Shown piece by piece: positions 43,287 to 52,410 of a stretch of 64,000 bases of DNA. The stretch comes from Conexibacter sp. CPCC 206217 (lineage in GTDB: Bacteria; Actinomycetota; Thermoleophilia; Solirubrobacterales; Solirubrobacteraceae), in contig NZ_JAUTDO010000009.1 in NCBI RefSeq assembly GCF_030646165.1, positions 124,001 to 188,000 of the forward strand, in the 5' to 3' direction. Each line of letters opens with the position of its first letter. Position 1 is the stretch's first letter. Under the pieces are notes generated by a model. The model did no database searches. It was given only the letters and a program-made list of their open reading frames with translations, and was not told the DNA's origin. The translations under genes were made by a program, and so were the position numbers.

Positions 43287-44162
43287 TCAACTGGAGAACA
43301 GCTCGCGCGCCCGCTGGACGACCAACGCGGGCCGCTCCTCGGGCAGGAAGTGCCCGGTGTCGGGCACCCACTCGATCTCCATCTGCGGCGCGAAGGCGCG
43401 GTGCTCGTCGTCGCGCGCGCCCTGCAGGATCGGGTCGCGTCTGCCCCACAGCAGGCGCGTCGGCGTCTGCAGCGGGCGGCTGTGGAAGGCGCCGGCGACG
43501 AGCGGCTTCAGCTCGTGCAGCAGAAACGAGCGGTAGAACTGCGCGGTCGCCAGCGCGCGCTCCGGCTGCTTCAGCACGTCGGCGTACTGGGCCAGCTCGT
43601 AGTCGGTGAAGCGGCCGTTGACGCGGGCGCTCTGCAGCACCTTCTTCGTGAAGTCGCCCTGGCGCATCAGGCCCTGGCCGAGGCCGGGCGCGGCAAGCGC
43701 CGCCTGGTACCAGAGCGCCAGCAGCCGTCTGACGCTGGGACGCTCGCTCGGCGGCCACAGGTGGGGAACGGAGGCACCGAGGAAGTGGCCGATCCGCTCG
43801 GGCGCGGTCAGGCAGACGAGGAAGCCGACGATCGTGCCCCAGTCGTGCCCGATCAGGTCGACTCTGTCGAGTCCGAGCGCGTCGAGCAGCGCGATGTTGT
43901 CATCCGCCATCTCCTGCTTGACGTAGCCGCGCTTGGGCGCCTCGCTCCAGCCGAGCCCGCGCAGGTCGGGGGCGATCACGCGGTGGTCTCTGGCCAGCTC
44001 GACGAGTATCTCGCGCCACATCCACCAGTGCTGCGGCCAGCCGTGCAGCAACAGGATCGGCGGCGCGTCCTGCGGACCGCCCTCGGCGACGTGGAGGCGG
44101 ATCCCGCGCACGGTGACGTCGCGGTGCTCGATCCCTTCGACCTGCGGCAGCGGGAGGGTCAT
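43287..44162 (-). CDS. Alpha/beta hydrolase of the epoxide hydrolase/haloalkane dehalogenase type
   Basis: A 291-residue soluble hydrolase. LLLHGWPQHWWMW gives the oxyanion hole, LIGHDWGTIVGF carries the Asp nucleophile, and the end VPDTGHFLPEERPALV carries the catalytic His. An Asp rather than Ser nucleophile points to epoxide hydrolases or dehalogenases; the cap domain (residues 140-215) would decide the substrate. ATG 44162 is used. It precedes moaA with little space, without an obvious functional link. Confidence 0.9.
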   Translation of the reverse strand: MTLPLPQVEGIEHRDVTVRGIRLHVAEGGPQDAPPILLLHGWPQHWWMWREILVELARDHRVIAPDLRGLGWSEAPKRGYVKQEMADDNIALLDALGLDRVDLIGHDWGTIVGFLVCLTAPERIGHFLGASVPHLWPPSERPSVRRLLALWYQAALAAPGLGQGLMRQGDFTKKVLQSARVNGRFTDYELAQYADVLKQPERALATAQFYRSFLLHELKPLVAGAFHSRPLQTPTRLLWGRRDPILQGARDDEHRAFAPQMEIEWVPDTGHFLPEERPALVVQRARELFSS

Positions 44163-44227
44163 GTGCGGCAGCCTAACTGGCTGCCTGGCCAGGATGCGCC
44201 GGATGGGTGGTCGCCGCCGCGACCGAA

Positions 44228-44254
44228 GGGGCGCGGAGCGATGCGCTCCGCCCC
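44228..44254 (-). terminator. Hairpin after the small membrane-protein gene
   Basis: CGGAGCG pairs with CGCTCCG around ATG, and GGGG pairs with CCCC outside a CG bulge. It begins 10 bases after the stop of the minus-strand gene at 44265. Confidence 0.5.
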
Positions 44255-44264
44255 GCGAAGCGCG

Positions 44265-44426
44265 TCAGGCGTTGCGGTCTCTGTACAGCATGATCGCGAC
44301 GAGCACGGCCGCGAACGCGAGCGTGCCGAACGTGAGCGCGGTGCCGAGGTTCGCGGCGCCGGCCAGTCCCGCGATCACGCTGGCGATCACGAACGCGGCG
44401 ACGAGGACGGCGAGGTCGCGGAGCAT
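44265..44426 (-). CDS. Small two-helix membrane protein
   Basis: A 53-residue protein with two predicted membrane helices, MLRDLAVLVAAFVIASVIAGL and ALTFGTLAFAAVLVAIMLY, and a basic end (RDRNA). ATG 44426 starts at the hydrophobic region. No clear ribosome-binding site is seen, which fits a leaderless message. The hydrophobic pattern and the hairpin downstream support a real gene; the function is unknown. Confidence 0.6.
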   Translation of the reverse strand: MLRDLAVLVAAFVIASVIAGLAGAANLGTALTFGTLAFAAVLVAIMLYRDRNA

Positions 44427-44582
44427 CGTTGAAGTTTGACGATCGCCGCGGCGGGGTGCGCAGCGGCTGCGACGCGATGCGTTTCGGCGGTCGTGAGCAA
44501 CTCCGACGCGCCCACTACGTTGGAGGTGTCGATCGTGTTCCGCGTCTCGCCGCAATCGCCCGACCAGGAGGGTTGGACAGTC

Positions 44583-45860
44583 ATGCATCTCGTCAAGATC
44601 GCGCGCATCGTCACCGCAGCGCTGCTCGGCGCGGCTCTGCTCGGTGCGGCCGCGCTGCCCGCCGCGGCCGGCGCGGCGTCAGGCGGAAGACCGGCGCGCG
44701 CCAAGGGGCCCGGTGTCAGGTTGACGTGGCCGCTGAGAGGCTCGCGCGTGACGGTCCTCCCGGGCGCGGTCGTGACCGTCAGGGTGAGAGCCCGGTGGCG
44801 CGGCTCGGCGCGCGTGACGATCGCGCTGACGCGGGCGAGAGACAGGCGCGTGCTGAAGCGGCGCACACGGCGCGCGGGCCGCTTCAGCGCCAAGCTGCCG
44901 GCGGCGACCGGCGTCAGCTACGTGCTGAGCGCGCGAGCGGACAGACGGCTGCTGCGGCGCACGACGCTGGTCGTTCCCGCGCCGAGGAGAGCGCAGCCGT
45001 CGGACGAGCCGTCGGCGAAGCAGCCGCCGCCGGCGAGCCCACCGCTCGCGTGCAGTTGGTCCACGCCGTCGCAGGGGCCGTTCAGCGGCACCTTCACCGG
45101 CGACAAGACCGTGATCGACTATGGCGAGACGCTGACGGTCACGTTCACGAACACGAGCCCGCAGGCCTGTCTCACAGGCGGCGTCGGCTACCGCGTCGAG
45201 CGTCGCGGCGGTGACGGCACCTGGGTGCTCGCTCGCCTCAGCGTCCCCTTTCCAGCAATCCCAGCGCACCTCCCGCCGGGCAGCTCGGCCTCCGTCTCCT
45301 TCACCGCCGACGACCGCTGGTTGGAGACGCGCGACGGCTCCTTCCCGCTCCTCCCAGGGCGCTACCGGATCACGCAGCAGTGGTCGGGGCGCCAGGGCGA
45401 GGTCGTCGCGGGCACGTACGAGTTCGGGCTGCGGGCCAGAGCCGACAGCCGCTGCGGCCAGCCGTCGAGAGCGGCGGCGGCGAGACTGGCGGGCGGCACG
45501 AGCGTCATGGACCTGGTGCGGATCGCGAACGAGGGCGGCGTCTGTGTTCGCCCGCCAGGCGAGATCGAGATCGAGCGGGTGTTCGGCGACGGCAGCGCCG
45601 CGCCGGTGGCCACGGTACAGCCGTCCCCCTGCGCGAGCCCAATCGTGATGCCGGGGACCTCGCTCGGCTACGGCTTCCAGCACGGCTGGGCGCCGCTGCT
45701 TGAGGCGGGCAGATACCGCGCCGTCACGTCGGCCGACGCCGTCCCGCTCGGCGGCCCCGACCAGGCGCTGCCGTTGACCGTCGAGTTCGAGCTCGACGAG
45801 GCGATCGGCGGCGAGCCGCTGCCGATCGTCGACTGCGCGATGCCGGACTGGGAGGGCTGA
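44583..45860 (+). CDS. Secreted Ig-like-domain protein of unknown function
   Basis: A 425-residue exported protein. The signal peptide (TAALLGAALLGAAALPAAAGA) ends near residue 31. Residues 42-130 form an Arg-rich Ig-like beta domain (VRLTWPLRGSRVTVLPGAVVTVRVR), residues 133-150 a Pro/Ser linker, and residues 155-425 two further beta-rich domains with paired Cys (LACSWSTPSQGPFSG, GYRVERRGGDGTWVLA). ATG 44583 is chosen because CAGGAGGG lies upstream; an open frame extends earlier. Part of the Arg codons are AGA. It is convergent with meaB. Confidence 0.72.
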   Translation: MHLVKIARIVTAALLGAALLGAAALPAAAGAASGGRPARAKGPGVRLTWPLRGSRVTVLPGAVVTVRVRARWRGSARVTIALTRARDRRVLKRRTRRAGRFSAKLPAATGVSYVLSARADRRLLRRTTLVVPAPRRAQPSDEPSAKQPPPASPPLACSWSTPSQGPFSGTFTGDKTVIDYGETLTVTFTNTSPQACLTGGVGYRVERRGGDGTWVLARLSVPFPAIPAHLPPGSSASVSFTADDRWLETRDGSFPLLPGRYRITQQWSGRQGEVVAGTYEFGLRARADSRCGQPSRAAAARLAGGTSVMDLVRIANEGGVCVRPPGEIEIERVFGDGSAAPVATVQPSPCASPIVMPGTSLGYGFQHGWAPLLEAGRYRAVTSADAVPLGGPDQALPLTVEFELDEAIGGEPLPIVDCAMPDWEG

Positions 45861-45880
45861 GCGGCGAGCGGTTGCACCGC

Positions 45881-46846
45881 TCAGACGCCGCCCGCGCTCG
45901 CGTCGGCGCGCGCGGCCAGCGCGGCGACGAGCGCGGCCACGTCCAATGCCGGGTCCTGCGTCGCGAGCCACTTCTCGGCGGCGCGGCGGCCGCCGAGCGC
46001 GCGCAGGCCGCGCGCGCCGTGCTCCTCGACGTAGTCGGCGAGCGCGTGCAGGCGGCGCGCCGTGAGGCGGCGCGCGGGGACGTCGATCCGTGCGCGGTGG
46101 GCGTCGAGCGCGTCGAGCAGGTCGTCGATCCCCTGCGTCGGCGGCAGCGAGCTGACGGCCACGACGGCGGTGTCGCGTGCGCCGAGCGAGCGCAGCGCGG
46201 CGTGCAGGTCGCGGCGCGCGCGGATCGCGACCTGGCCGAGGTCGGCCTTCGTCACGACCAGCACGTCGGGGATCTCCATGATCCCGCTCTTGATGAACTG
46301 CAGCGCGTCGCCGGAGCCGGGCTGCACGATCACCGCGACCGTGTCGGCGAGCTCGGCGATCTCCGTCTCCGACTGGCCGACGCCGACCGTCTCGACCACG
46401 ACGACGTCGAACGCCGCCGCGAGCGCGTGCGCGGCGGCACGCGTCGCAGGGGCGAGGCCGCCGAGCCGCTCGCCGGCCGCCATCGAGCGGATGAAGACGC
46501 CGCGGTCGGCCGGATCGAACTCGATCCGCGCGCGGTCGCCCAGCAGCGCGCCGCCGGAGCGCTTGGAGGAGGGGTCGACGGCCAGCACCGCGACCGACCG
46601 CCCGCGCTCCCGCCAACCGTGCAGCAGCGCGCTCAACAGCGTCGACTTGCCCGCGCCGGGCGGCCCGGTGACGCCGACGACGTGCGCGGGCGCCTCGCCG
46701 CCGAGCGCGGCGGGGGAGACCGCCGCCAGCAGCGACCCGATCGCCGCCTGATCCCTCGGCGCACGCGACTCGACGAGGTTCAGCACGGCGGGCGCGGCCG
46801 TCAGGTCGCCGGCGCGCAGCCGCGCGCCGAGGTCGTCAGCACTCAC
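45881..46846 (-). CDS. meaB: Mutase-associated GTPase MeaB
   Basis: A 321-residue G3E-family GTPase that protects and reloads adenosylcobalamin-dependent acyl-CoA mutases. The P-loop is VTGPPGAGKSTLLSAL (residues 59-74), followed by VLAVDPSSKRSGGALLGDRARI, VVVETVGVGQSE (switch) and VVTKADLGQ (base recognition). GTG 46846 lies 10 bases after the stop of the mutase gene, so the two form an operon and MeaB serves that mutase. Confidence 0.95.
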   Translation of the reverse strand: MSADDLGARLRAGDLTAAPAVLNLVESRAPRDQAAIGSLLAAVSPAALGGEAPAHVVGVTGPPGAGKSTLLSALLHGWRERGRSVAVLAVDPSSKRSGGALLGDRARIEFDPADRGVFIRSMAAGERLGGLAPATRAAAHALAAAFDVVVVETVGVGQSETEIAELADTVAVIVQPGSGDALQFIKSGIMEIPDVLVVTKADLGQVAIRARRDLHAALRSLGARDTAVVAVSSLPPTQGIDDLLDALDAHRARIDVPARRLTARRLHALADYVEEHGARGLRALGGRRAAEKWLATQDPALDVAALVAALAARADASAGGV

Positions 46847-46856
46847 CTGGTGAAGG

Positions 46857-48872
46857 CTAAGCGGAGACGCTGACGTTGTTGCGCTCGGCCACCAGCGCCA
46901 CGATGTCGCGCATGATGCGCGTGATGTCGAAGTCCTTCGGCGTGTAGACGGCGGCGACGCCGGCGGCGCGCAGCTCGCGCTCGTCCGCCACGGGGATGAT
47001 GCCGCCGACGACGACCGGCACGTCGCCGATCCCCGCCTCCTGCAGCGCCTCCAGCACCGACGGGATCAGCTCCCGGTGCGAGCCCGACAGGATCGACAGG
47101 CCGACGACGTGGACACCCTCCTGCAGCGCGGACGCGGCGATCTGCGCCGGCGTCAGGCGGATCCCCTCGTAGACGACCTCCATGCCGGCGTCGCGCGCGG
47201 CGACGGCGATCTGCTCGGCGCCGTTGGAGTGGCCGTCGAGGCCGGGCTTGCCGACGAGGATCTTCAGCCGCCGGCCGAGGCCTTCGCTCACGCGCTCGAC
47301 CTCGTCGCGGATCTGCTCCAGCGCTGCGTCGTCGCCGACGCCCGCGCCGGCCGCCTCGCCGACGCCGGTCGGCCCGCGGTACTGGCCGAAGGCGTCGCGC
47401 AGCGCCTGCGCCCACTCGCCCGTCGTCGCGCCCGCGCGGGCAGCGGCGAGCGTCGCCTCCATCACGTTCTCGTTCGGGTCGGCGGCGACGCGCGCGACCT
47501 CCGTCAGCGCGGCGTCGACCGCGGCCTGGTCGCGCGACGCGCGCCAGGCGGCGACGGCCTCGCGCTGGTGCTGCTCGGTGGCGGGGTCGACGGTCATGAT
47601 CCCGCCGTCGTTGTCGGCCGTCAGCGGCGACGGCTCGGTCTCGGTGTAGACGTTCTGCCCGACGACCTTCATCTCGCCGGACTCGATCCGGCGGATCCGC
47701 TCGCGGTGCGACTCGACCAGCGCGGCCTTCATGTACGGGACCGCCTCGACCGCGCCGCCGTGCTCGGCCACGATCGCCATCTCGGCCTGCGCGCCCTCCA
47801 GCAGCTCCGCGACGAGCCCGTCCATCACGACTGAGCCCTCGAAGATGTCGGGGTACTCGAGCAGGTCGGTCTCGTACGCGAGCACCTGCTGCAGCCGCAG
47901 CGACCACTGCTGGTCCCACGGGCGCGGCAGCCCCAGCGCCTCGTTCCAGGCCGGCAGCTGCAGCGCGCGGGCGCGCGCGTCGCGCCCGAGCGTGACGGCG
48001 AGCGCCTCCAGCACGATCCGCTGCACGTTGTTCTCCGGCTGCGCCTCGGTCAGCCCGAGCGAGTTGACCTGGACGCCGTAGCGGAAGCGGCGCTGCTTGG
48101 GGTCTTCGACGCCGTAGCGTTCACGCCCGAGCTGATCCCACAGCTGCCCCATCGCGCGCAGCTTCGCGTGCTCCTCGATGAAGCGCACGCCGGCGTTGAC
48201 GAAGAACGAGATGCGGCTGAAGACTCTGCCCATCAGCTCCTGCGGCACACGTGCTCTGACTTCGTCGAGGACGGCGATCGCGGTGCTCATCGCGTAGGCG
48301 ATCTCCTGCACCGGCGTCGCGCCCGCCTCCTGCAGGTGGTAGGAGCAGATGTTGATCGGGTTCCACTTCGGAACCTCCTCGACGGTGTACGCGACCATGT
48401 CGGCGATCAGCCGCATCGACGGCGCCGGCGGGAACGCGTACGTGCCGCGCGACAGGTACTCCTTGATGATGTCGTTCTGCGTCGTGCCCTGCAGCTGCGC
48501 TTGGTCGACGCCCTGGTCCTCTGAACACACGATATAAAGCGCCAGCAGCCAGGCGGCGGTCGCGTTGATCGTCATCGACGTGTTCATCTTGTCGAGCGGG
48601 ATGCCGTCGAGCAGCGCCTTCATGTCGCCCTTGTGCGCGACCGGCACGCCGACCTTGCCGACCTCGCCGCGCGCGAGCTCGTGGTCGGGGTCGTAGCCCG
48701 TCTGCGTGGGAAGGTCGAACGCGATCGAGAGGCCCGTCTGGCCCTTGGCGAGGTTGCCGCGGTACAGCGCGTTGGACTTCTCCGCCGTCGAGTGGCCGGC
48801 GTAGGTCCGCATCATCCACGGACGGTCGGGTTGCGCCAAACGATGGGGGGGTCTCGGCTCCACGTCGCTCAT
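46857..48872 (-). CDS. ecm: Ethylmalonyl-CoA mutase (B12-dependent)
   Basis: A 671-residue adenosylcobalamin enzyme with the substrate barrel and B12 domain in one chain. It reads much more like ethylmalonyl-CoA mutase (MeaA of actinobacteria) than methylmalonyl-CoA mutase: MMRTYAGHSTAEKSNALYR, NLAKGQTGLSIAFDLPTQTG, LQGTTQNDIIKEYLSRGTY and QVNSLGLTEAQPENNVQRI. The B12-binding motif is GKPGLDGHSNGAEQ with Asp546 and the cobalt-ligand His548. It converts ethylmalonyl-CoA to methylsuccinyl-CoA. Ccr, which makes the precursor, is encoded 7 kb away. ATG 48872 is used; it is divergent from the MBL hydrolase gene with 69 bases between. Confidence 0.92.
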   Translation of the reverse strand: MSDVEPRPPHRLAQPDRPWMMRTYAGHSTAEKSNALYRGNLAKGQTGLSIAFDLPTQTGYDPDHELARGEVGKVGVPVAHKGDMKALLDGIPLDKMNTSMTINATAAWLLALYIVCSEDQGVDQAQLQGTTQNDIIKEYLSRGTYAFPPAPSMRLIADMVAYTVEEVPKWNPINICSYHLQEAGATPVQEIAYAMSTAIAVLDEVRARVPQELMGRVFSRISFFVNAGVRFIEEHAKLRAMGQLWDQLGRERYGVEDPKQRRFRYGVQVNSLGLTEAQPENNVQRIVLEALAVTLGRDARARALQLPAWNEALGLPRPWDQQWSLRLQQVLAYETDLLEYPDIFEGSVVMDGLVAELLEGAQAEMAIVAEHGGAVEAVPYMKAALVESHRERIRRIESGEMKVVGQNVYTETEPSPLTADNDGGIMTVDPATEQHQREAVAAWRASRDQAAVDAALTEVARVAADPNENVMEATLAAARAGATTGEWAQALRDAFGQYRGPTGVGEAAGAGVGDDAALEQIRDEVERVSEGLGRRLKILVGKPGLDGHSNGAEQIAVAARDAGMEVVYEGIRLTPAQIAASALQEGVHVVGLSILSGSHRELIPSVLEALQEAGIGDVPVVVGGIIPVADERELRAAGVAAVYTPKDFDITRIMRDIVALVAERNNVSVSA

Positions 48873-48941
48873 CCCCCCGAGTGTAGGGTTCGCCCCCTCC
48901 ATCAGACCCCGATTCTCAGCGGCCCCGGGTAGGTCCTCTCC

Positions 48942-49814
48942 ATGCGAGCCATCGACGTCCACCATCTTGGCATCGAACGTGTCATCTGCAGCTGGCAGGT
49001 CGGCGACGTGCTGGTCGATCCCGGGCCCGAGTCGGCCCTTCAGACGCTGCTCGCGGAGCTCGGCGACTGGCGCCCGCGCGCGCTGCTGCTGACGCACATA
49101 CACCTCGACCACGCCGGTGCGACCGGCGCGCTCGTGCAGCGCTGGCCCGACCTCGAGGTCTACGTCCACGAGCGCGGCGCACCGCACGTGATCGACCCGT
49201 CGAAGCTGCTCAGCAGCGCCGGGCGGCTGTACGGCGAGGACAACATGAAGCGGCTGTGGGGCGACGTGCTGCCGGTCCCGCAGGAGCGCGTCCACGCGCT
49301 CGTCGGCGGCGAGCGGCTCGACGTCGCCGGCGGCGTGCGCGTCGCCTACACGCCCGGCCATGCCTCCCACCACGTCTCCTATCTGCAGGAGGAGAGCGGC
49401 GCCGCCTTCGTCGGCGACGTCGCCGGCGTGCGGATCGCGCCGTGCGACCTCGTGATCGCGCCGACGCCGCCGCCGGACATCGACGTCGAGGCGTGGGAGC
49501 GCTCGCTCGACCTGCTCGCCGAGTGGAGACCGACGCGGCTGGGGCTGACCCACTTCGGCCCGGTCGAGGACGCGCTCGCCCAGCTGGAGGCGACGCGGAT
49601 GTCGCTGCGCGACCTCGCCGGGCTGGCGCGCCGCGGCGACGCCGACGCGATGGAGAACGCGATCCGCGGCGTGATCGAGCGCGAGGCGGACAGCGCGGCG
49701 ACGATCCAGGCGTACGAGAACGCCGTCCCGCCGCCGCACCTCTACATGGGCCTGGAGCGCTACTGGCGCAAGCGCGCAGAGCGCGAGGCCCAGGCGGCCG
49801 GCGAGCCGCGCTAA
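48942..49814 (+). CDS. Metallo-beta-lactamase-fold hydrolase
   Basis: A 290-residue MBL-fold protein with the zinc motif THIHLDHAG (His52, His54, Asp56, His57), further ligands in TPGHASHHVSYL and GDVAG, and a C-terminal helical part (DLAGLARRGDADAM). The glyoxalase II/RNase Z-like group acts on thioesters, lactones or phosphodiesters; the substrate is not evident. clpS follows 12 bases later and is likely co-transcribed. Confidence 0.88.
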   Translation: MRAIDVHHLGIERVICSWQVGDVLVDPGPESALQTLLAELGDWRPRALLLTHIHLDHAGATGALVQRWPDLEVYVHERGAPHVIDPSKLLSSAGRLYGEDNMKRLWGDVLPVPQERVHALVGGERLDVAGGVRVAYTPGHASHHVSYLQEESGAAFVGDVAGVRIAPCDLVIAPTPPPDIDVEAWERSLDLLAEWRPTRLGLTHFGPVEDALAQLEATRMSLRDLAGLARRGDADAMENAIRGVIEREADSAATIQAYENAVPPPHLYMGLERYWRKRAEREAQAAGEPR

Positions 49815-49825
49815 GGTCGGAATCG

Positions 49826-50113
49826 ATGGGTCAGACGATCGAAAAGCCGCGCGTGCAGGGGCCGGGCAGCGGGCTCGGCGGCGAATGGCGCGTGATCGTC
49901 AAGAACGACGATCACAACACGTTCGACCACGTCGCGATGACGCTCGCGCGCTACATCCCCGGGATCACGGTCCCGATCGGCTACGAGTACGCCGACCGCA
50001 TCCACAACAGCGGCCAGGCGATCGTCTGGTCGGGTCAGAGAGAGGTCGCCGAGCTGTACTGGGAGCAGCTGCAGGGCGCGGGGCTCACGATGGCGCCATT
50101 GGAGCAAGGCTAG
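49826..50113 (+). CDS. clpS: ClpS adaptor of the Clp protease
   Basis: A 95-residue ClpS-like protein that delivers N-degron substrates to ClpC/ClpA-ClpP. The core matches the family: WRVIVKNDDHNTFDHVAMTL (with the Asn-Asp-Asp of the N-end pocket), ADRIHNSGQAIVWSGQREVAELYWEQLQ and a final APLEQG. ATG 49826 is the only good start. Its stop overlaps the convergent RTX-repeat gene by 4 bases. Confidence 0.93.
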   Translation: MGQTIEKPRVQGPGSGLGGEWRVIVKNDDHNTFDHVAMTLARYIPGITVPIGYEYADRIHNSGQAIVWSGQREVAELYWEQLQGAGLTMAPLEQG

Positions 50114-51246
50114 CCGCGGACGTTGAAGCGCATGTCCCGCCTCACGCCCTGACCGCGTGTCGGGATCGCGCTGACGGTCACGTCGAGGCCGCCGGCGCGG
50201 CGGGCGAGGCTGCGCGAGGCCGTCAGCGGCACGCGCCAGGTCAATTCACGGCCGCGCGACAGCTCGATCGTGCGCGTGCCCATCTCGGTCGCGCCGCGCT
50301 TCATCACCACGGTGCCTCTGCAGCCGGGGCCGTCGGCGGCGAGCAGGCCGATCGCGATCTGGCAGCGGACGCGCACGACGATCGCGTTGCCCTGCAGCGG
50401 CAGCTGCGGCTTCACGCGCACGACGCTGCGCGCCGTGTCCTCGCGGTTCGGGAAGGGGAAGATCAGCGTCGGGACCGTCATGCGACCGCCGGGCGCCGGG
50501 CCGACCTCGCTGTCCTCGCAGTCGATCGCCGCGTCGTCGAGCGGGTCGATCAGCGCGAGGTCGCGGCCGGGGTTGCACGCGACCGACTGCGCGCGCCCGT
50601 CGCGCAGTTCGAAGCGGTCGTTGCCGGCGCCGCCCTCGAACTGCTCGAAGTTGAGCAGCGTGTCGCGCTCACCGCGGCTGCCGCTGCCGCCTCTGACGCT
50701 CGGTCGCACCGTCACGGCGGTCGTGCGCGCCGTGGGCGTGCCGTCGCGGCCGATGCGATCGACGTAGGTCACCAGGTCGGCGTCGGCGCCGCCGTCGAGC
50801 ACGTCGTCGCCGTCGCCGCCGCCGATCACGTCCTTGCCCTTGCCGCCGAAGATCCTGTCGTCGCCGGGGCCGCCGATCAGCAGGTCGTCGCCGTCGCCGC
50901 CGATGATCGTCGCGGGCAGCGCGGCCTTGATCCGCACGTCGCTGCCGGCGTCGCCGGTCGTCACGCGCAGCCGCTCGATCCCGTCGGCCGGGCAGATCGC
51001 GTGGTAGGCGTCTCTGCTCAGTCTGCAGGTCTCGGGCAGCGCGACGATCCGCGTGGCGGCCTCGTCGACGTGCAGTTCGCCGCTGACGATCGAGATCGTG
51101 ACGTTGTTCGGCTCGGTGCCGTCGGAGCGGTAGACGAGCGTGTCCTCGTCGATCGACAGCAGGCCGCCGGCGGAGGCCGAGGCGGACGCGAGCAGGCCGG
51201 CGACGAGCGCGAGCAGCAGGATGGCGGGAAGGCGGTGAGGTCTCAT
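50110..51246 (-). CDS. Secreted RTX-type calcium-binding repeat protein
   Basis: A 378-residue exported protein: the signal peptide ends near residue 26 (ASASASA), a beta domain follows (DEDTLVYRSDGTEPNNVTI), then hemolysin-type repeats at residues about 115-155 (GGDGDDLLIGGPGDDRIFGG, GGGDGDDVLDGGADAD) and a second short cluster (GGAGNDRFEL). The C-terminal 150 residues are a beta-rich domain with three Cys. The architecture resembles the broken RTX lipoprotein at 15214-16386. The function of such proteins in this group is unknown; calcium-dependent surface folding is inferred from the repeats. Confidence 0.85.
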   Translation of the reverse strand: MRPHRLPAILLLALVAGLLASASASAGGLLSIDEDTLVYRSDGTEPNNVTISIVSGELHVDEAATRIVALPETCRLSRDAYHAICPADGIERLRVTTGDAGSDVRIKAALPATIIGGDGDDLLIGGPGDDRIFGGKGKDVIGGGDGDDVLDGGADADLVTYVDRIGRDGTPTARTTAVTVRPSVRGGSGSRGERDTLLNFEQFEGGAGNDRFELRDGRAQSVACNPGRDLALIDPLDDAAIDCEDSEVGPAPGGRMTVPTLIFPFPNREDTARSVVRVKPQLPLQGNAIVVRVRCQIAIGLLAADGPGCRGTVVMKRGATEMGTRTIELSRGRELTWRVPLTASRSLARRAGGLDVTVSAIPTRGQGVRRDMRFNVRG

Positions 51247-51406
51247 GAGGGGGAGAAAGACGGCGTCGCGACCGGGGACCCGATCGCGACGAAGGCGACA
51301 TCGTAGAGAAGGGAACCGACAGGACGCGCGAAGGTTGCGGCGCGTCCTCGGTTCGGATGCAGCGTGCGCCGCCCGAGGGGCGGCGCCGCGCGGGCGGTGC
51401 GGGGCG

Positions 51407-52324
51407 TCAGGCGACGCCCGTCAGCACCTTCTTCTCCTTCGCCGCCTGCTTCTCCTCGCTCACCGTTCTGACGTTCCAGACGATGTGCAGCTTCTCCATC
51501 CCGGAGATCACCAGCGCGGACGGGTCGGCCAGTCTCTCCCAGCGCTTGAGCCCGTGCGAGGCGGACGTCGGGAACGCGTGGTGGTTGTGGTGCCACGCCT
51601 CGCCGAGCGACGGGATCGCGAGCCAGATCACGTTCGTCGACTTGTCCTCGATGTCGAAGCGGCGCGTGCCGAAGTAGTGGCAGACGGAGTTGACCGACCA
51701 GGTGACGTGGTGGATCAGGAAGATCCGCACGAGGCCGCCCCAGATGAAGCCGGTCAGCGCGCCGATCGGGTCCAAGCCGCTCAGCACGAAGCCCGCGAGC
51801 GCCGGCAGCAGCAGCGACAGCAGCACCCAGACGGGGAACGTCTTGTTGACCCAGCGGATCGGCTTGTCTCTGATCAGGTCCGGCGCGTAGCGGTGCGCGG
51901 AGGCGCGGCCGTGGCTGTCGCCGTCGAGCAGCCAGCCGACCTGCGCATGCCAGAGGCCGTGGATCGCGCCCTTGAGGCCGCCGTCGTGGCCCAGGTGGGG
52001 GCTGTGCGGATCGCCGTCCTCGTCGGCGAAGACGTGGTGCTTGCGGTGGTCGGCGACCCACGTGATGACGCTGCCCTCGATCGCCATCGAGCCGGCGATC
52101 GCGAACAGCACGCGAACGGGGGTCGAGGTCTCGAAGGCGCGGTGGGTGAAGAGGCGGTGGTAGCCGATCGTCACGCCGAAGCCGGTGAAGAGGTAGAAGA
52201 ACGCGAGGATTCCGAGGTCGGTCCAGCCGACGCCCCGGTCCCACAGCAGCACGATCGCCGCGAGGATCCCGACGACCGGGAGGAAGACCGCGAGGAGGTT
52301 GTAGATGCGAGCAGGGCGAGTCAT
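51407..52324 (-). CDS. Fatty-acyl-CoA desaturase, delta-9 type
   Basis: A 305-residue membrane di-iron desaturase with the three His boxes: HRLFTH (His56 to His61), HRKHH (from His93) and HHNHH near residue 238, plus hydrophobic hairpins between them. It introduces a cis double bond into saturated acyl-CoA, adjusting membrane fluidity. ATG 52324 (MTRPARIYNLL) is chosen. It is divergent from a PucR-type regulator, with 86 bases between the starts and a dyad at 52393-52409 that may control both. Confidence 0.94.
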   Translation of the reverse strand: MTRPARIYNLLAVFLPVVGILAAIVLLWDRGVGWTDLGILAFFYLFTGFGVTIGYHRLFTHRAFETSTPVRVLFAIAGSMAIEGSVITWVADHRKHHVFADEDGDPHSPHLGHDGGLKGAIHGLWHAQVGWLLDGDSHGRASAHRYAPDLIRDKPIRWVNKTFPVWVLLSLLLPALAGFVLSGLDPIGALTGFIWGGLVRIFLIHHVTWSVNSVCHYFGTRRFDIEDKSTNVIWLAIPSLGEAWHHNHHAFPTSASHGLKRWERLADPSALVISGMEKLHIVWNVRTVSEEKQAAKEKKVLTGVA

Positions 52325-52392
52325 GGCTTTGGACCCTATGACGAAAGCGGCCCGCTGTCCTCGTCTACCGGCAAAGTCCTGTGGCGGCATTT

Positions 52393-52409
52393 TTGTACGA
52401 TCCTTACAA
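52393..52409. promoter_or_regulatory. Dyad between desaturase and PucR-type regulator
   Basis: TTGTACGATCCTTACAA contains TTGTA-N7-TACAA and lies directly before the ATG of the regulator (52411), in the intergenic region of the divergent pair. It could be the operator of the regulator. It also overlaps possible promoter hexamers on both strands. Confidence 0.5.
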
Positions 52410-52410
52410 G

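Noticed and set aside
46857..48872. Assignment of the B12 mutase as methylmalonyl-CoA mutase
   Set aside because: A single 671-residue chain with the ethylmalonyl-type segments (NALYRGNLAKGQTGLS, QGTTQNDIIKEYLSRG) fits Ecm/MeaA better, and ccr is nearby. Enzyme assay would settle it.
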